64,000 nt of DNA from Bacteroidales bacterium (lineage in GTDB: Bacteria > Bacteroidota > Bacteroidia > Bacteroidales > UBA932), in NCBI GenBank assembly GCA_011620605.1, contig WOYW01000010.1, positions 38,415 through 102,414 on the forward strand, written 5' to 3'. Every line of letters begins with the position of its first letter. Position 1 is the stretch's first letter. The notes under the pieces were generated by a model that did no database searches, was not told the origin of the DNA, and saw only the letters and a list, made by a program, of their open reading frames with translations. Positions 37,121 through 47,181 of this stretch are shown here, in pieces. The position numbers were made by a program, and so were the translations under genes.

Positions 37121-38458
37121 TTACGCTTCATTATCCACATTGGTAAAAAAACGACTCAGAGAGTTTATAAACAAATTTCCCTGTGTCACGTTTTCCTTGT
37201 TATTGTTGCTTTTTAGGGTTTTGGGTTTTCTGATCTTTTTGTTCTTGTCCGGACCTTTGCTTTCTACGTTCTGAAATATTTCATCCAGGTTTTTGCTTTG
37301 TTCGGCGGAAAAATTGGCTTGTTTTTCAAACTCGCTGATCAACATCCCTGCTGCACAGGAGTGGGTTACCTGGTTCACTTCTTCGCAATCTTCCGTTATT
37401 AGTCCGTGTGGACGTGCTATACGGGCATCATACCCCGTTTTGTACTTTATGAACTGGGGTAAATTGGAAAGCAATGCACCGCCTCCGGTTAGAGCAATAC
37501 CTGCAGGCAATTTATCCGCAAAACCACTTTGGTGGATCTCGTACATAACGGCATCCAGTATTTCATCCATTCTGGCTTCAATAACATTGGCAAGATATTT
37601 AAAAGGAATTTCCCTTGATTCCCTGCCTCCTATCCCGGAAATCACAATGGCCTTGTTCTCCGGGGCAAGATCTGCATAACACGAACCGTACTGAATCTTC
37701 ATTTGTTCTGCCTGTCTGGAAGTTACTTCACATCCCTGACGGATATCCTCAGTAATTACATTTCCACCAAACGGTATTACGGCTGTGTGACGTACAATGT
37801 TGTCCTGGTAAACGAGCACATCAGTTGTCCCGCCGCCTATATCTATCATGGCTACGCCCAATTCTTTTTCGTCTTCGTGAAGTACGGCTTCTGCAGTGGC
37901 CAGGGGTTCCAGGATAAGTTTTGACAATTTCAGGCCGGTATTTTCTATACATCTTTTGGTATGTTCCGCAGAAACGCTTTTTCCTATAAAAAGCTTATAG
38001 TTGGCTTCAATACAGCTTCCGTACATACCTACCGGATCGGGCATATCCCTGTATTCATCCACATGATAAGATTGCGGTACTACATGAAGCACTTCTTCCC
38101 CGGGATCAACGCGCGAATGGTACATGTTGCGCCACATGCGGTCGATCTCTTCCCGGGAGATCTCATCGTTACAGTTGGAGCGGTTGTTGGTGCTGCTTAC
38201 GGATTTACAGCGGATATACTGTCCGGCAATGCCAACAGTCACTTCTCTTACGGGTCTCCCCGTTTTTACTTCCAATTCTTCCAAAAGCGGTCTGAGCGTA
38301 TTCAGAACGCTCTGATTATTTACCACTTCACCGCGGAGGATCCCCTGTGACGGGGCCTCACAGGAAGCGATCACTTTATAGCCTTCAGTCGTTTTTGTTC
38401 CGGTCAGGCAGACCACCTTGGTGGTTCCCAGATCGATTACAGAAATAGTTTTTTCCAT
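37121..38458 (-). CDS. ftsA: Cell division protein FtsA
   Basis: 445 residues. Actin-like ATPase that tethers FtsZ to the membrane. Phosphate 1 motif ISVIDLGTTKVVCL at the N-terminus, GVAMIDIGGGTTDVLVY (phosphate 2), GIALTGGGALLSNLPQF (adenosine motif) and the FtsA-specific 1C subdomain between them. The C-terminal amphipathic membrane-targeting helix is likely at about 425-442 (GNLFINSLSRFFTNV). It lies 21 bases after ftsQ. Confidence 0.96.
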   Translation of the reverse strand: MEKTISVIDLGTTKVVCLTGTKTTEGYKVIASCEAPSQGILRGEVVNNQSVLNTLRPLLEELEVKTGRPVREVTVGIAGQYIRCKSVSSTNNRSNCNDEISREEIDRMWRNMYHSRVDPGEEVLHVVPQSYHVDEYRDMPDPVGMYGSCIEANYKLFIGKSVSAEHTKRCIENTGLKLSKLILEPLATAEAVLHEDEKELGVAMIDIGGGTTDVLVYQDNIVRHTAVIPFGGNVITEDIRQGCEVTSRQAEQMKIQYGSCYADLAPENKAIVISGIGGRESREIPFKYLANVIEARMDEILDAVMYEIHQSGFADKLPAGIALTGGGALLSNLPQFIKYKTGYDARIARPHGLITEDCEEVNQVTHSCAAGMLISEFEKQANFSAEQSKNLDEIFQNVESKGPDKNKKIRKPKTLKSNNNKENVTQGNLFINSLSRFFTNVDNEA

Positions 38459-38479
38459 GGGTCAGACAGTTTTATATTT

Positions 38480-39271
38480 TTATATTTCTTTTCGCATGCA
38501 AACCAGTTGGTTCCCAAAACGGGCATCTACGGCACTGTATTTTTCCATTCCGCCCCTGGGCGCCAGTACCCGGTAAAATTCCAGAAGTTTGTCCATTTTG
38601 TATTCAAATTGTTCCAGAGCACCAATTTTCAGGACTGGATATTCTTCCCGGGGGATGATGGTTATATCCCTGGGGCCGGCAACTAAAACATGTTGAACCT
38701 TTTCTTTCCAAAAACGATGATCGGTAACATAAGCCATCAGGCGGCTCATTTCCAGCAACCACGTATCGGAAGTTTTAATAGTTCCCCGGTATGCGGCAGG
38801 ATAGTCAAAAGGCACATTCCCGCTGACAACCAGTACAGACAAACGGTAAGGATTAACCATGGGGATAATGAATTGTTCCCGGGAAACAAAAAAAGATCCC
38901 TTAGTTGTCTCCAGTCTGAACAAAGGCATGTGTTGCTGTATTTCAAGGCGGAGGGTCCCGTTAATAGTTCTTACAGCATTGCACTGCCGTACCGAGGCAA
39001 AAGATTCCACTTCTTTTTCAAGTACATGCATATCGATCTCCGCAAAATTTTGCCCCAGCATTTGTAAAGGATTGTTTTCCAGAAAAGTGGCAACTTCACC
39101 GGTTTGTATCAGGGGATTTTCAAGGCTGTCTTTCACTACAACTACTACATCCTGGCACCTTTTCTGGCTTTTTTCACGAACCAGGTTGCCCGCAAAGTAA
39201 AAATAGGCACCCAAAACCCCTGACAATGCCAGGTAGCCCAGGATCTGCAGTATTTTCTTTCCTTTACTCAT
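38480..39271 (-). CDS. ftsQ: Cell division protein FtsQ
   Basis: 263 residues. A bitopic membrane protein: short cytoplasmic N-terminus, one helix (about 9-27), then a periplasmic part with a POTRA-like region (about 40-115) and a beta domain. Sequence identity to enterobacterial FtsQ is low, as usual in this phylum; the assignment rests on topology, size and its place between murC and ftsA. The start at 39271 overlaps the murC stop as ATGA. Confidence 0.88.
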   Translation of the reverse strand: MSKGKKILQILGYLALSGVLGAYFYFAGNLVREKSQKRCQDVVVVVKDSLENPLIQTGEVATFLENNPLQMLGQNFAEIDMHVLEKEVESFASVRQCNAVRTINGTLRLEIQQHMPLFRLETTKGSFFVSREQFIIPMVNPYRLSVLVVSGNVPFDYPAAYRGTIKTSDTWLLEMSRLMAYVTDHRFWKEKVQHVLVAGPRDITIIPREEYPVLKIGALEQFEYKMDKLLEFYRVLAPRGGMEKYSAVDARFGNQLVCMRKEI

Positions 39272-40641
39272 ACATCCATTTCCTTCAGGCATTCTGAGAT
39301 CGGTTGAACAAGCCGGTCTATATTTCCGGCTCCCAATGTGACTAAAACCCCGGGTTTATACTTTTTAATACAATCTATGATCTGTGTAGCATCCCGTATT
39401 TCTTTTTCTTTTACTGTTAGCAGTTCTGCTATCATTTCCGCTCCCACACCGGGGATCGGGTTTTCCCTGGCGGGATAAACGGGCATAAGGATCACCCGGT
39501 CCAGCAGATCCAGGCTTTGGGCAAATTCCCGTGCAAAATCCCGGGTCCTGGAATACAAATGAGGCTGGAATATACCCGTGATCTTTTCCCCGGGAAACCA
39601 TTCCCTGACCGACTGAATGGCGACCTGTATTTCCCGTGGGTGATGGGCATAATCATCAATATAGCAGTACTTTTTCGTGTGGTATTGCACATCCATCCTT
39701 CTGGCCACACCGAGAAATGAAGCCAGGGCTTCTTTTATGGCGTCGGCGGAAATACCGTTTAAATATGCCAACGCGGCTGCCCCAACAGCATTTTCTACAT
39801 TTATTTGTCCGGGGATTCCTAGGTGACAGTTCTTTACAAGGGTATCCTGTAGTACCAGGTCAAAAGAAAATAGTCCTGTTTCTCCAATGACTTGATTTGT
39901 GGCATAAAAGTCACACGGAATATCGTAATGATAATAGAGGCAATTGACGTTTTGCTGCAGCGACAAAGGCAATTGCACTCCTTTTTTCAATACCAGAAAG
40001 CCTCCGGGTACGATTTGCGAGGCGAACTGTGCAAAAGCTTCTTTTACAGCCCGGTGAGATCCGTAAATATCCAGATGGTCTGCATCTGCCGAGGTGATCA
40101 ATGCTGTTTGGGGGAACAATTGCAAAAAAGACCGGTCGTATTCGTCGGCCTCGGCCACAAGAAACGTGTTGTCACTAAACAACAGGTTGGACTGGTAATT
40201 TTTGGATATTCCTCCCAGGAAAGCCGTACACCCGGTTCCAGACACCTGCATGATGTGAGCCAGAAGGGTAGAGGTGGTTGTTTTTCCGTGGGTTCCCGCT
40301 ACGGCCAGAGTTTTATTATCTTTGGCAATCCGGCCCAGTGCCACGGCTCTTTTTATGATATCAAATCCGTTTGTTCTAAGCCACTGCAGTTCCATATGTT
40401 TTTCAGGGACTGCCGGGGTAAAGATGACCAGTGTTTTTTCCGGATCTTTCCGGAAATCTTCCGGGATCAGGGCAGGATTATCCTCAAAATGCACGCCGAT
40501 ACCTTCGCTTACCAGTTGGCCGGTTAGCGTCGATGGAGTCAGATCATAGCCCGCAACCCTTACCCCGACATTTTTATAATACCTGGCCAGAGCACTCATT
40601 CCTATTCCTCCAATACCCAGAAAATAAACGTTCTCAATCAT
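39268..40641 (-). CDS. murC: UDP-N-acetylmuramate--L-alanine ligase
   Basis: 457 residues. Adds L-alanine to UDP-MurNAc. The N-terminal Rossmann motif is YFLGIGGIGMSALA (about 6-19), the ATP P-loop is AVAGTHGKTTTSTLL (about 113-127), followed by EADEYDRSF and the HHP motif DDYAHHPREI. It overlaps murG (ATGA) upstream and ftsQ (ATGA) downstream. Confidence 0.97.
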   Translation of the reverse strand: MIENVYFLGIGGIGMSALARYYKNVGVRVAGYDLTPSTLTGQLVSEGIGVHFEDNPALIPEDFRKDPEKTLVIFTPAVPEKHMELQWLRTNGFDIIKRAVALGRIAKDNKTLAVAGTHGKTTTSTLLAHIMQVSGTGCTAFLGGISKNYQSNLLFSDNTFLVAEADEYDRSFLQLFPQTALITSADADHLDIYGSHRAVKEAFAQFASQIVPGGFLVLKKGVQLPLSLQQNVNCLYYHYDIPCDFYATNQVIGETGLFSFDLVLQDTLVKNCHLGIPGQINVENAVGAAALAYLNGISADAIKEALASFLGVARRMDVQYHTKKYCYIDDYAHHPREIQVAIQSVREWFPGEKITGIFQPHLYSRTRDFAREFAQSLDLLDRVILMPVYPARENPIPGVGAEMIAELLTVKEKEIRDATQIIDCIKKYKPGVLVTLGAGNIDRLVQPISECLKEMDV

Positions 40642-41756
40642 AACTCCAGGACCATTTTTGCTACTTGTTCGGCTGCATGAGGCCGGCTTAATTTCAATAT
40701 GTTTTCAGACAGAACCGACAACCGGCTGTCATTAAAAACCAGTTCCAGGGCCTGATCCATAAGTGAATCAGGGGCCAGATGGTCGGTAACCAAATATCCG
40801 GCATCTTTTTTTACCAGTGCCATGGCGTTGTGCGTTTGGTGATCTTCCGCTACGTTGGGTGAGGGAACGAATATACAGGCTTTTCCGGCGGCACTCAATT
40901 CCGAGATACTCCCTGCTCCTGCCCGCGAAATAACCAGGTCTGCAGCACTATAGACCAGATCCATCCGTTGTATGAATTCCATGGGATAAACAGCGGTGTC
41001 CGGGTAATTTTGCTTAGCCAGGGTGGCCTGCCGTATACCGTTTTTTCCACATTGCCAGAGGATCTGAACAGGAAAATTTCCTGCCTGGGGCAGGAAATTT
41101 TCTATGCAACGGTTCAGTGTCCCCGCACCCAGGCTTCCGCCTATTATCAGGATGGTCTTTTTTCCCGGATCCAGTCCAAAATAGGTGCAGGCTGCCTGTC
41201 GGGATTCCGGGGTGGATGGATGGATATCGTTTCTGATGGGATTCCCTGTCAAAACGATCTTGGATTCCGGGAAAAATTTTTCCATTCCCGAATATGCCAC
41301 ACAAATATGAACGGCTTTTGAAGCTAGTAATTTATTGGTTTTTCCTGCAAAACTATTTTGTTCCTGTATGATATAGGGAACACCCTTCCTGCCGGCTGCC
41401 CACAAAAGGGGACCGCTGGCATAACCCCCCACACCTACGGCAACTGTAGGGTTGAAATCATCCAGGATCCTCCGGGCAGCGGCAATGCTTTCCAAAAGAC
41501 GGAAAGGCAGCAAAAAATTTGCCGAGATGCTTTTCAACGATAGATCACGCCGGAGACCTGCTATGGGCAATCCCTTGATCCTGAATCCTGCTGCCGGCAC
41601 TTTTTCCATTTCCATCCTTCCCAGAGCTCCTACGAATAAAATTTCCGCTCCGGGACTTTGTATCCTGATGGCATGGGCAATAGAAACCGCCGGAAAGATG
41701 TGGCCGCCGGTGCCTCCTCCGCTGATGATGATCCTATGATTGCTGCGTTGTTTCAT
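40638..41756 (-). CDS. murG: Lipid II synthase MurG (GlcNAc transferase)
   Basis: 372 residues. Transfers GlcNAc from UDP-GlcNAc to lipid I on the inner membrane face. N-terminal GGGTGGHIFPAVSIA (about 14-28), second glycine loop VGVGGYASGP, QEQNSFAGKTNK, GGSLGAGTLN, and the nucleotide-binding SRAGAGSISELSAAGKACIFVPSP. The 5' end overlaps ftsW by 23 bases, and its stop overlaps murC by ATGA. Confidence 0.97.
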   Translation of the reverse strand: MKQRSNHRIIISGGGTGGHIFPAVSIAHAIRIQSPGAEILFVGALGRMEMEKVPAAGFRIKGLPIAGLRRDLSLKSISANFLLPFRLLESIAAARRILDDFNPTVAVGVGGYASGPLLWAAGRKGVPYIIQEQNSFAGKTNKLLASKAVHICVAYSGMEKFFPESKIVLTGNPIRNDIHPSTPESRQAACTYFGLDPGKKTILIIGGSLGAGTLNRCIENFLPQAGNFPVQILWQCGKNGIRQATLAKQNYPDTAVYPMEFIQRMDLVYSAADLVISRAGAGSISELSAAGKACIFVPSPNVAEDHQTHNAMALVKKDAGYLVTDHLAPDSLMDQALELVFNDSRLSVLSENILKLSRPHAAEQVAKMVLEL

Positions 41757-42963
41757 TTCCCGTTACCGATTTCATTTCTTCTTCCGTAAGTTCAAGTGTA
41801 TAGAGCCTATCGTCCTGCAAAGCCCTGCTGACTGACAACATCATTCCAAAAGCAATACTGACGGCCAGTACTGAGGATCCCCCCGAACTGATCAGGGGCA
41901 GGGTCTGTCCCGTGACAGGCAGTAATCCCACATTGACAAGAATGTGGATCATCGCCTGGGTAACTATAAGGATACCCAATCCGCACACCAGCATGGCGGA
42001 AAACACCTTCTTGCAATCTTTGGCTATTAGGATGACGCTGTAAAGTAGCCAGAAATACAATCCAATAACAAAGATTCCTCCAATAAGTCCTGTTTCTTCT
42101 ACTATGATGGAATAGATATAATCACTATTTGACAGAGGTAAAACATGGCGTAAATTTCCGTTTCCAGGAATCTTGCCCCCGATCCCGCCTGTGGCTATGG
42201 CTACTTTGGAATACATGACCTGATCGCTTTCTTTTTCTTCTTCCTGCTTCCCGATTCCCCAAAATCCGGCTATACGTTTTTCGACCGTTTCCAGGCGGGA
42301 AGAAGAAGCCAGGGTAGGACCTTCATCTTTTTGTAAGGTCCTCTGAAGCACCAGCCCTCCGTAAAGTAATCCCGCCAGTAAAACCACTATGCCCGCGCCT
42401 TTGGCAATGTGTGCAAAACGGACCCTGGATATAAGCAACATAATAAAAACGGTAACTGTCAGTAAAACTCCCGTGGAAAAACCTTCCCAGATAATGGGAA
42501 TGATAAACACCAATAAAGGCAGAAACAATCGTAGCAAAAAGTCTTTGAATATTGCAATCTTGTCTTCTTCCAATACTTTGGCAACGAACAGGATCAGGGC
42601 AATTTTCGCAAATTCCGAAGTCTGAAAACTAAATCCGTTAATGGACAGCCAGCGCGTGCCCTCATTCCTGCTTTCACCCATGAACAATGTGAGGAACAGC
42701 AGTGCCAAAGCCCCGGCATATGCAAAATAGGCAACTTTCCGGTATACCCCAAGGGGAATGACATGACACAGATAAATAACTCCGAACCCCAGCAGGATAA
42801 ATCTCATTTGTTTAAGCATTATGGAAAAAGTGGTGGTGTGTTCCATCACCGCTATCCGGCTGGAAGAAGAATATACGAAAACCAGTGAAAGCAATGAAAA
42901 AATAATGATCAATGCCCACAGGGACGTATCCCCCTTTAATGGTATGTTCTTCTTAACGCTCAT
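41734..42963 (-). CDS. ftsW: Septal peptidoglycan polymerase FtsW
   Basis: 409 residues of the SEDS family with about ten membrane helices. Hallmarks are RFILLGFGVIYL, the GTRWLSINGFSFQTSEFAKIALILFVA stretch, and the C-terminal LPLSNSDYIYSIIVEETGLIGG and TGQTLPLISSGGSSVLA. A cytoplasmic insertion of about 60 charged residues (around KRIAGFWGIGKQEEEKESD) precedes the fourth loop. It works with the transpeptidase encoded at 47.2-49.0 kb. It lies 8 bases after murD. Confidence 0.96.
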   Translation of the reverse strand: MSVKKNIPLKGDTSLWALIIIFSLLSLVFVYSSSSRIAVMEHTTTFSIMLKQMRFILLGFGVIYLCHVIPLGVYRKVAYFAYAGALALLFLTLFMGESRNEGTRWLSINGFSFQTSEFAKIALILFVAKVLEEDKIAIFKDFLLRLFLPLLVFIIPIIWEGFSTGVLLTVTVFIMLLISRVRFAHIAKGAGIVVLLAGLLYGGLVLQRTLQKDEGPTLASSSRLETVEKRIAGFWGIGKQEEEKESDQVMYSKVAIATGGIGGKIPGNGNLRHVLPLSNSDYIYSIIVEETGLIGGIFVIGLYFWLLYSVILIAKDCKKVFSAMLVCGLGILIVTQAMIHILVNVGLLPVTGQTLPLISSGGSSVLAVSIAFGMMLSVSRALQDDRLYTLELTEEEMKSVTGNETTQQS

Positions 42964-42971
42964 AATAATGA

Positions 42972-44309
42972 CTACAGTTTTCTTACGGCTTCTTTAAATT
43001 GATCGCCACGGTCTTCATAATTGCGGAACAGGTCAAAGCTGGCACAGGCCGGCGAAAGCAGTACGGTATCTCCCGGCCTGGAAACCCGGTACGACTGGGC
43101 AACGGCCTCTTCCATGGAGTGCGTGTCCATAATCTCCGGGACTTTTCCGGAAAAAGCATTTATGATCTTTTCGTTGTTTTTCCCCAGGCATACAATGGTT
43201 TTTACCTTATTGGAAACAAGATCTGCAAGTACGGTGTAATCGTTTCCCTTATCCTGGCCTCCCACGATCCAGATCACAGGCCCCTGTATACTGTCCAGTG
43301 CGTACCAGACGGAATTCACATTGGTGGCTTTGGAATCGTTGATGTATAGGGTCCCTTTTACCCGGGCAACCTGCTCCATCCTGTGCGGTATGTTTTTAAA
43401 GGATGTCAGGCTGTCCCTGATCACTGGATTGCTGATGTTCATGATCTTTGCCGAGAGGGCGGCGGCCATCGAGTTGTAAACATTGTGTTTTCCCTGGAGA
43501 GCCAGTTCATTTATGAACATTTCAAATTCCCGTTCCCCGTAGACCACATGCATCATATCGTCGACGGCATAAGCACCTTCCGGGACGGTGACTGTTTGTG
43601 ATATAGGCAACATTTTAGCTTTCAGCACTATACGATTTAAGTGTTCCATGGAAATTTCATCATCACGGCAGAATATAAAGCAATCGTCCTCATCCATGTT
43701 CTGGGTGATCCTGAATTTGGCTTTCACGTATTCTTTCAGATCGCAATGATACCGGTCCAGGTGGTCCGGAGTGATATTCAGCAGAATGGCGATATCTGCC
43801 TTGAAATCGTACATACCGTCCAGTTGGAAACTGCTAAGTTCCAAAACGTATATATCGTAGTTTTGTGTAGCTACCTGGTAGGCGAAACTCTGACCCACAT
43901 TTCCGGCAAGTCCTACATTCAGCCCCGCGTTTTTAAGCAGGTAATAGATCAGGGATGATGTGGTCGTTTTCCCGTTGCTTCCGGTAATACATATTTTGCG
44001 GGCCTGTGTGAATCTGCCGGCAAATTCAATCTCTGAGATCACCGGAATACCGGCCTTGTTCAGGTCTTCCACCAGGGGCAACGTATCCGGGATACCGGGA
44101 CTTTTTACCACCTCTCCGGCCTGCATGATAAGGGGAACAGAGTGCATCCCTTCTTCATATTCAATCCCGTGTTCACCCAGCAGATCCTTTGCTGCGGGAA
44201 GAATGATCCCGGAATCCGAAAGAAACACTTCGTAGTCCTGTTTCTTTGCCAGAACGGCAGCTCCTACGCCGCTTTCCCCACCACCCAATATTACCAGTCT
44301 GTTATTCAT
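42972..44309 (-). CDS. murD: UDP-N-acetylmuramoylalanine--D-glutamate ligase
   Basis: 445 residues. Adds D-glutamate. N-terminal LVILGGGESGVGAAVLAKK, P-loop CITGSNGKTTTSSL (about 110-123), LELSSFQLDGM, NITPDHLDRY, and NDSKATNVNSVWYAL followed by GGQDKGNDY. All Mur ligase motifs are present. It lies 14 bases after mraY and 8 bases before ftsW. Confidence 0.97.
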   Translation of the reverse strand: MNNRLVILGGGESGVGAAVLAKKQDYEVFLSDSGIILPAAKDLLGEHGIEYEEGMHSVPLIMQAGEVVKSPGIPDTLPLVEDLNKAGIPVISEIEFAGRFTQARKICITGSNGKTTTSSLIYYLLKNAGLNVGLAGNVGQSFAYQVATQNYDIYVLELSSFQLDGMYDFKADIAILLNITPDHLDRYHCDLKEYVKAKFRITQNMDEDDCFIFCRDDEISMEHLNRIVLKAKMLPISQTVTVPEGAYAVDDMMHVVYGEREFEMFINELALQGKHNVYNSMAAALSAKIMNISNPVIRDSLTSFKNIPHRMEQVARVKGTLYINDSKATNVNSVWYALDSIQGPVIWIVGGQDKGNDYTVLADLVSNKVKTIVCLGKNNEKIINAFSGKVPEIMDTHSMEEAVAQSYRVSRPGDTVLLSPACASFDLFRNYEDRGDQFKEAVRKL

Positions 44310-44323
44310 ATATTATTACTTTG

Positions 44324-45688
44324 TTACCTGATCTTCAATGTTATAATTGTTAATACAGCAAGCAGTATGCTGATGATCCAAAACCGTACTACTACTTTCG
44401 GCTCTGCTATGGGTTCCTCAGGACCTTTAAGTAAAATACGGCCCGGTACGTCCTTTTTGTCGTATATGTAATGATCGTGCAGGGGGGCTCTTACAAAAAT
44501 ACGGTCTCCGGGAACTGAATCTCCCTTTGAATATTTGCCCGCTGCAATCATTTTTTTTGTTGCCTTTATGCGTGTATGACGGTACCAGAAACGCTGGACG
44601 ATCACAGACACGCTTTCGGCCAGGAAAACTCCGCAAAGAATGATAAGCAACAATTCTACGCGTATCATCAGGGCGAAAACGGCAACAATACCTCCCAGAG
44701 TGAGGCTTCCCACATCACCCATAAAAACCTGTGCGGGATAGGCATTGTACCAAAGGAACCCTATAAGTGCACCTATCAGGCCGGCCATAAAGACTACCAT
44801 TTCTCCGGAATTGGGAATAAACATGATGTTCAGATACCGGGCATACACAATGTTGCCCGATAAATAGGCCAGTATCCCCAATGTTATCCCCACGATAGCC
44901 ACCGTTCCGGTGGCCAGTCCATCCCTGCCGTCGGTCAGATTGGTACCGTTGGATACAGCAGTTACTATAAAAATGACGACCAGAATGTATACGACCCAAC
45001 CGGCCTTCTGCCGGCTCTCTCCTTTAAAGGGGGTGAGCCAGGAATAATCAAATAAATTGTCTTTCAGAAACGGAATGGTGGTTTTTGTACTCTTGATGTG
45101 GCGGATGTATTGCAGTTGGTCTGCCTGTTCGGTTTGTTCCACATTTCCGGGAACATGTGCAATTTCCACGATCGCCGCCTGATCACTGATATACAGGGCC
45201 AGTCCCACGATCAGGCCAAGACCAACCTGTCCGTAGATCTTAAGTTTCCCTTTCATGCCGTCTTTGTCCTTACGTTGCAGTTTCCTCAGGAAACGGACTA
45301 CACGCGTTTCCTTTTTTCCTGCTTTGGTCCTGAGTTTAAGGGTATCGTCCAGAAAGCCTATAAAGGATAACCACAAGGTGGAGATGATCAGCAGCTGGAC
45401 GTATAGATTGGTCAGATCACATAACAGCAATACGGCTGTCAACAGGGATATTATAATTACGATCCCTCCCATAGTAGGAGTGCCGGATTTTCCGTTCATA
45501 CCCGTTTTGGAAGCCATATCGGTGATTTGGTTCTTTTTCAGCCTGGCAATGATATATTTTCCGGCGGTAAGAGAAATGAGCAATGCGATGATCACCGAAA
45601 AAATGGACCGGACAGAAATATAGCGGAACAGTCCCACTCCGGGAAAATCCACATGTTCTTTCAGAAATTCAAATAAATGGTATAACAT
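44324..45688 (-). CDS. mraY: Phospho-N-acetylmuramoyl-pentapeptide transferase MraY
   Basis: 454 residues, about ten membrane helices. Makes lipid I from UDP-MurNAc-pentapeptide and undecaprenyl phosphate. GTPTMGG, the catalytic DD pair in FLDDTLKLR, NLTDGRDGLATG, and YPAQVFMGDVGSL are present. Two departures stand out: the usual HHH motif is HDH (APLHDHY), and an insertion of about 30 residues follows it before the last helix, which makes the protein longer than many MraY. Related forms may occur in other Bacteroidales families. It starts 1 base from the murE stop. Confidence 0.95.
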   Translation of the reverse strand: MLYHLFEFLKEHVDFPGVGLFRYISVRSIFSVIIALLISLTAGKYIIARLKKNQITDMASKTGMNGKSGTPTMGGIVIIISLLTAVLLLCDLTNLYVQLLIISTLWLSFIGFLDDTLKLRTKAGKKETRVVRFLRKLQRKDKDGMKGKLKIYGQVGLGLIVGLALYISDQAAIVEIAHVPGNVEQTEQADQLQYIRHIKSTKTTIPFLKDNLFDYSWLTPFKGESRQKAGWVVYILVVIFIVTAVSNGTNLTDGRDGLATGTVAIVGITLGILAYLSGNIVYARYLNIMFIPNSGEMVVFMAGLIGALIGFLWYNAYPAQVFMGDVGSLTLGGIVAVFALMIRVELLLIILCGVFLAESVSVIVQRFWYRHTRIKATKKMIAAGKYSKGDSVPGDRIFVRAPLHDHYIYDKKDVPGRILLKGPEEPIAEPKVVVRFWIISILLAVLTIITLKIR

Positions 45689-45689
45689 A

Positions 45690-47165
45690 TCATCCGGTCT
45701 TTAAAATTTCACGTAGGATCTCTTTATCGTCAAAATGCGTTTTTACTCCTTTGATATCCTGGTATGTCTCATGTCCTTTTCCTGCTACAAGAATGACGGT
45801 TCCCGGCCGGGCAGTCCGTACGGCGGTCCTGATGGCCTGGCGTCTGTCGGAAATTCGTAAATGACGATTTTGCTGTTCGGGGGTCAGTCCCGCCATCATC
45901 TGGTCCAGGATGTCTTCAGGATTTTCAAACCTGGGATTGTCCGAGGTAAAAACACACATATGGGAATATTGATCCGCTATCTGTGCCATAATGGGTCTTT
46001 TTGTTTTGTCCCGGTTGCCTCCGCACCCTATGACACATACCAGTTCCTGTCCCGGTTTGAGCAGTTTTTTCAATGTAAACAGTACGTTTTTCAGTGCATC
46101 AGGAGTATGGGAATAATCCACGACGGCCGTTATGTTGTTGCCTCCTCGTACGTATTCCATTCTGCCGCTGACTGTTTTTAACGAACTGAGAATTCGCAGG
46201 GTTTCTTCTTTTGAAGCATCAAGCAACCTGGAACAGGCGTATACGGCAAGTAAATTATAGGCATTGTGCATGCCTATAAGGGAACTCCATATTTCGGTAC
46301 CGTCTATGTTCAGTTGCATGCCGTCCACGCTGTTTTCCAAAATGCGTGCATTATAATCTGCCATTTTTTTACACGCATAAGTATATTTTCTTGCCCGGCA
46401 ATTCTGAATCATGATTTTTCCGTTCTTATCATCGTCATTGACAAGGGCAAAAGCACTTTCCGGAAGTGTGTCAAAAAAGTTCTTTTTGGCGTCCCGGTAA
46501 GCGGAAAAGGTTTTGTGGTAATCCAGGTGATCGTGTGTCAGATTTGTAAAAATGCCTCCGGCAAAACGTAGTCCCAGGATTCTGTCCTGGACAATGGCAT
46601 GAGAACTGACTTCCATGAAGCAATGTGTACATCCGCTGCGCCACATTTTGTTCAGCAGGCTGTTTATTGTTATGGTGTCCGGCGTGGTGTGGGAAGTGGG
46701 GATTTCCCGGTTCTCTATATAATTTGCTATGGTCGAGATCAAGCCGCACTTATAACCCAGATCACTGAACAGATGATGAAGCAGGGTGGCGGTGGTTGTT
46801 TTTCCATTGGTTCCGGTAACACCTATGAGTATCAGTTTGGCTGAAGGGTGATCGTAATATTCTCCGGCAAGCAGACCCAGGGCCTTGTGGGTGTCAGGCA
46901 CTTCAATAAACGTTGTGGTTGAGGCAAATTCCTGTACAAAGCCGGTATCAGGGAGATGTCCCTTGCGGAACACCACGGCGGCAGCACCCGATTGTGCTGC
47001 CTGCCGGATGAACAGGTGTCCGTCTGTTTGCGTGCCGGGAACGGCCACAAACAGGCAGCTCCCGGTTACCTGACGTGAATCGGCACAAATACCGGCAATG
47101 TCACGGTCAGACGAACCGGTGACACATTTATTATCCAGTATTTCAATCAGTTTAGAGAGTCGCAT
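45690..47165 (-). CDS. murE: UDP-N-acetylmuramoyl-tripeptide synthetase MurE
   Basis: 491 residues. Adds the third-position amino acid. P-loop GVTGTNGKTTTATLLHHL, HTTPDTIT, the carbamylated-lysine region, and CGGNRDKTKRPIM are intact. The substrate pocket has TSDNPRFENPEDIL, that is, the DNPR motif typical of enzymes using meso-diaminopimelate. Start at 47165 (MRLSKLIEIL) chosen over upstream ATGs that would overlap ftsI. Confidence 0.96.
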   Translation of the reverse strand: MRLSKLIEILDNKCVTGSSDRDIAGICADSRQVTGSCLFVAVPGTQTDGHLFIRQAAQSGAAAVVFRKGHLPDTGFVQEFASTTTFIEVPDTHKALGLLAGEYYDHPSAKLILIGVTGTNGKTTTATLLHHLFSDLGYKCGLISTIANYIENREIPTSHTTPDTITINSLLNKMWRSGCTHCFMEVSSHAIVQDRILGLRFAGGIFTNLTHDHLDYHKTFSAYRDAKKNFFDTLPESAFALVNDDDKNGKIMIQNCRARKYTYACKKMADYNARILENSVDGMQLNIDGTEIWSSLIGMHNAYNLLAVYACSRLLDASKEETLRILSSLKTVSGRMEYVRGGNNITAVVDYSHTPDALKNVLFTLKKLLKPGQELVCVIGCGGNRDKTKRPIMAQIADQYSHMCVFTSDNPRFENPEDILDQMMAGLTPEQQNRHLRISDRRQAIRTAVRTARPGTVILVAGKGHETYQDIKGVKTHFDDKEILREILKTG

Positions 47166-47181
47166 TGTGCTTATCAGGTTT

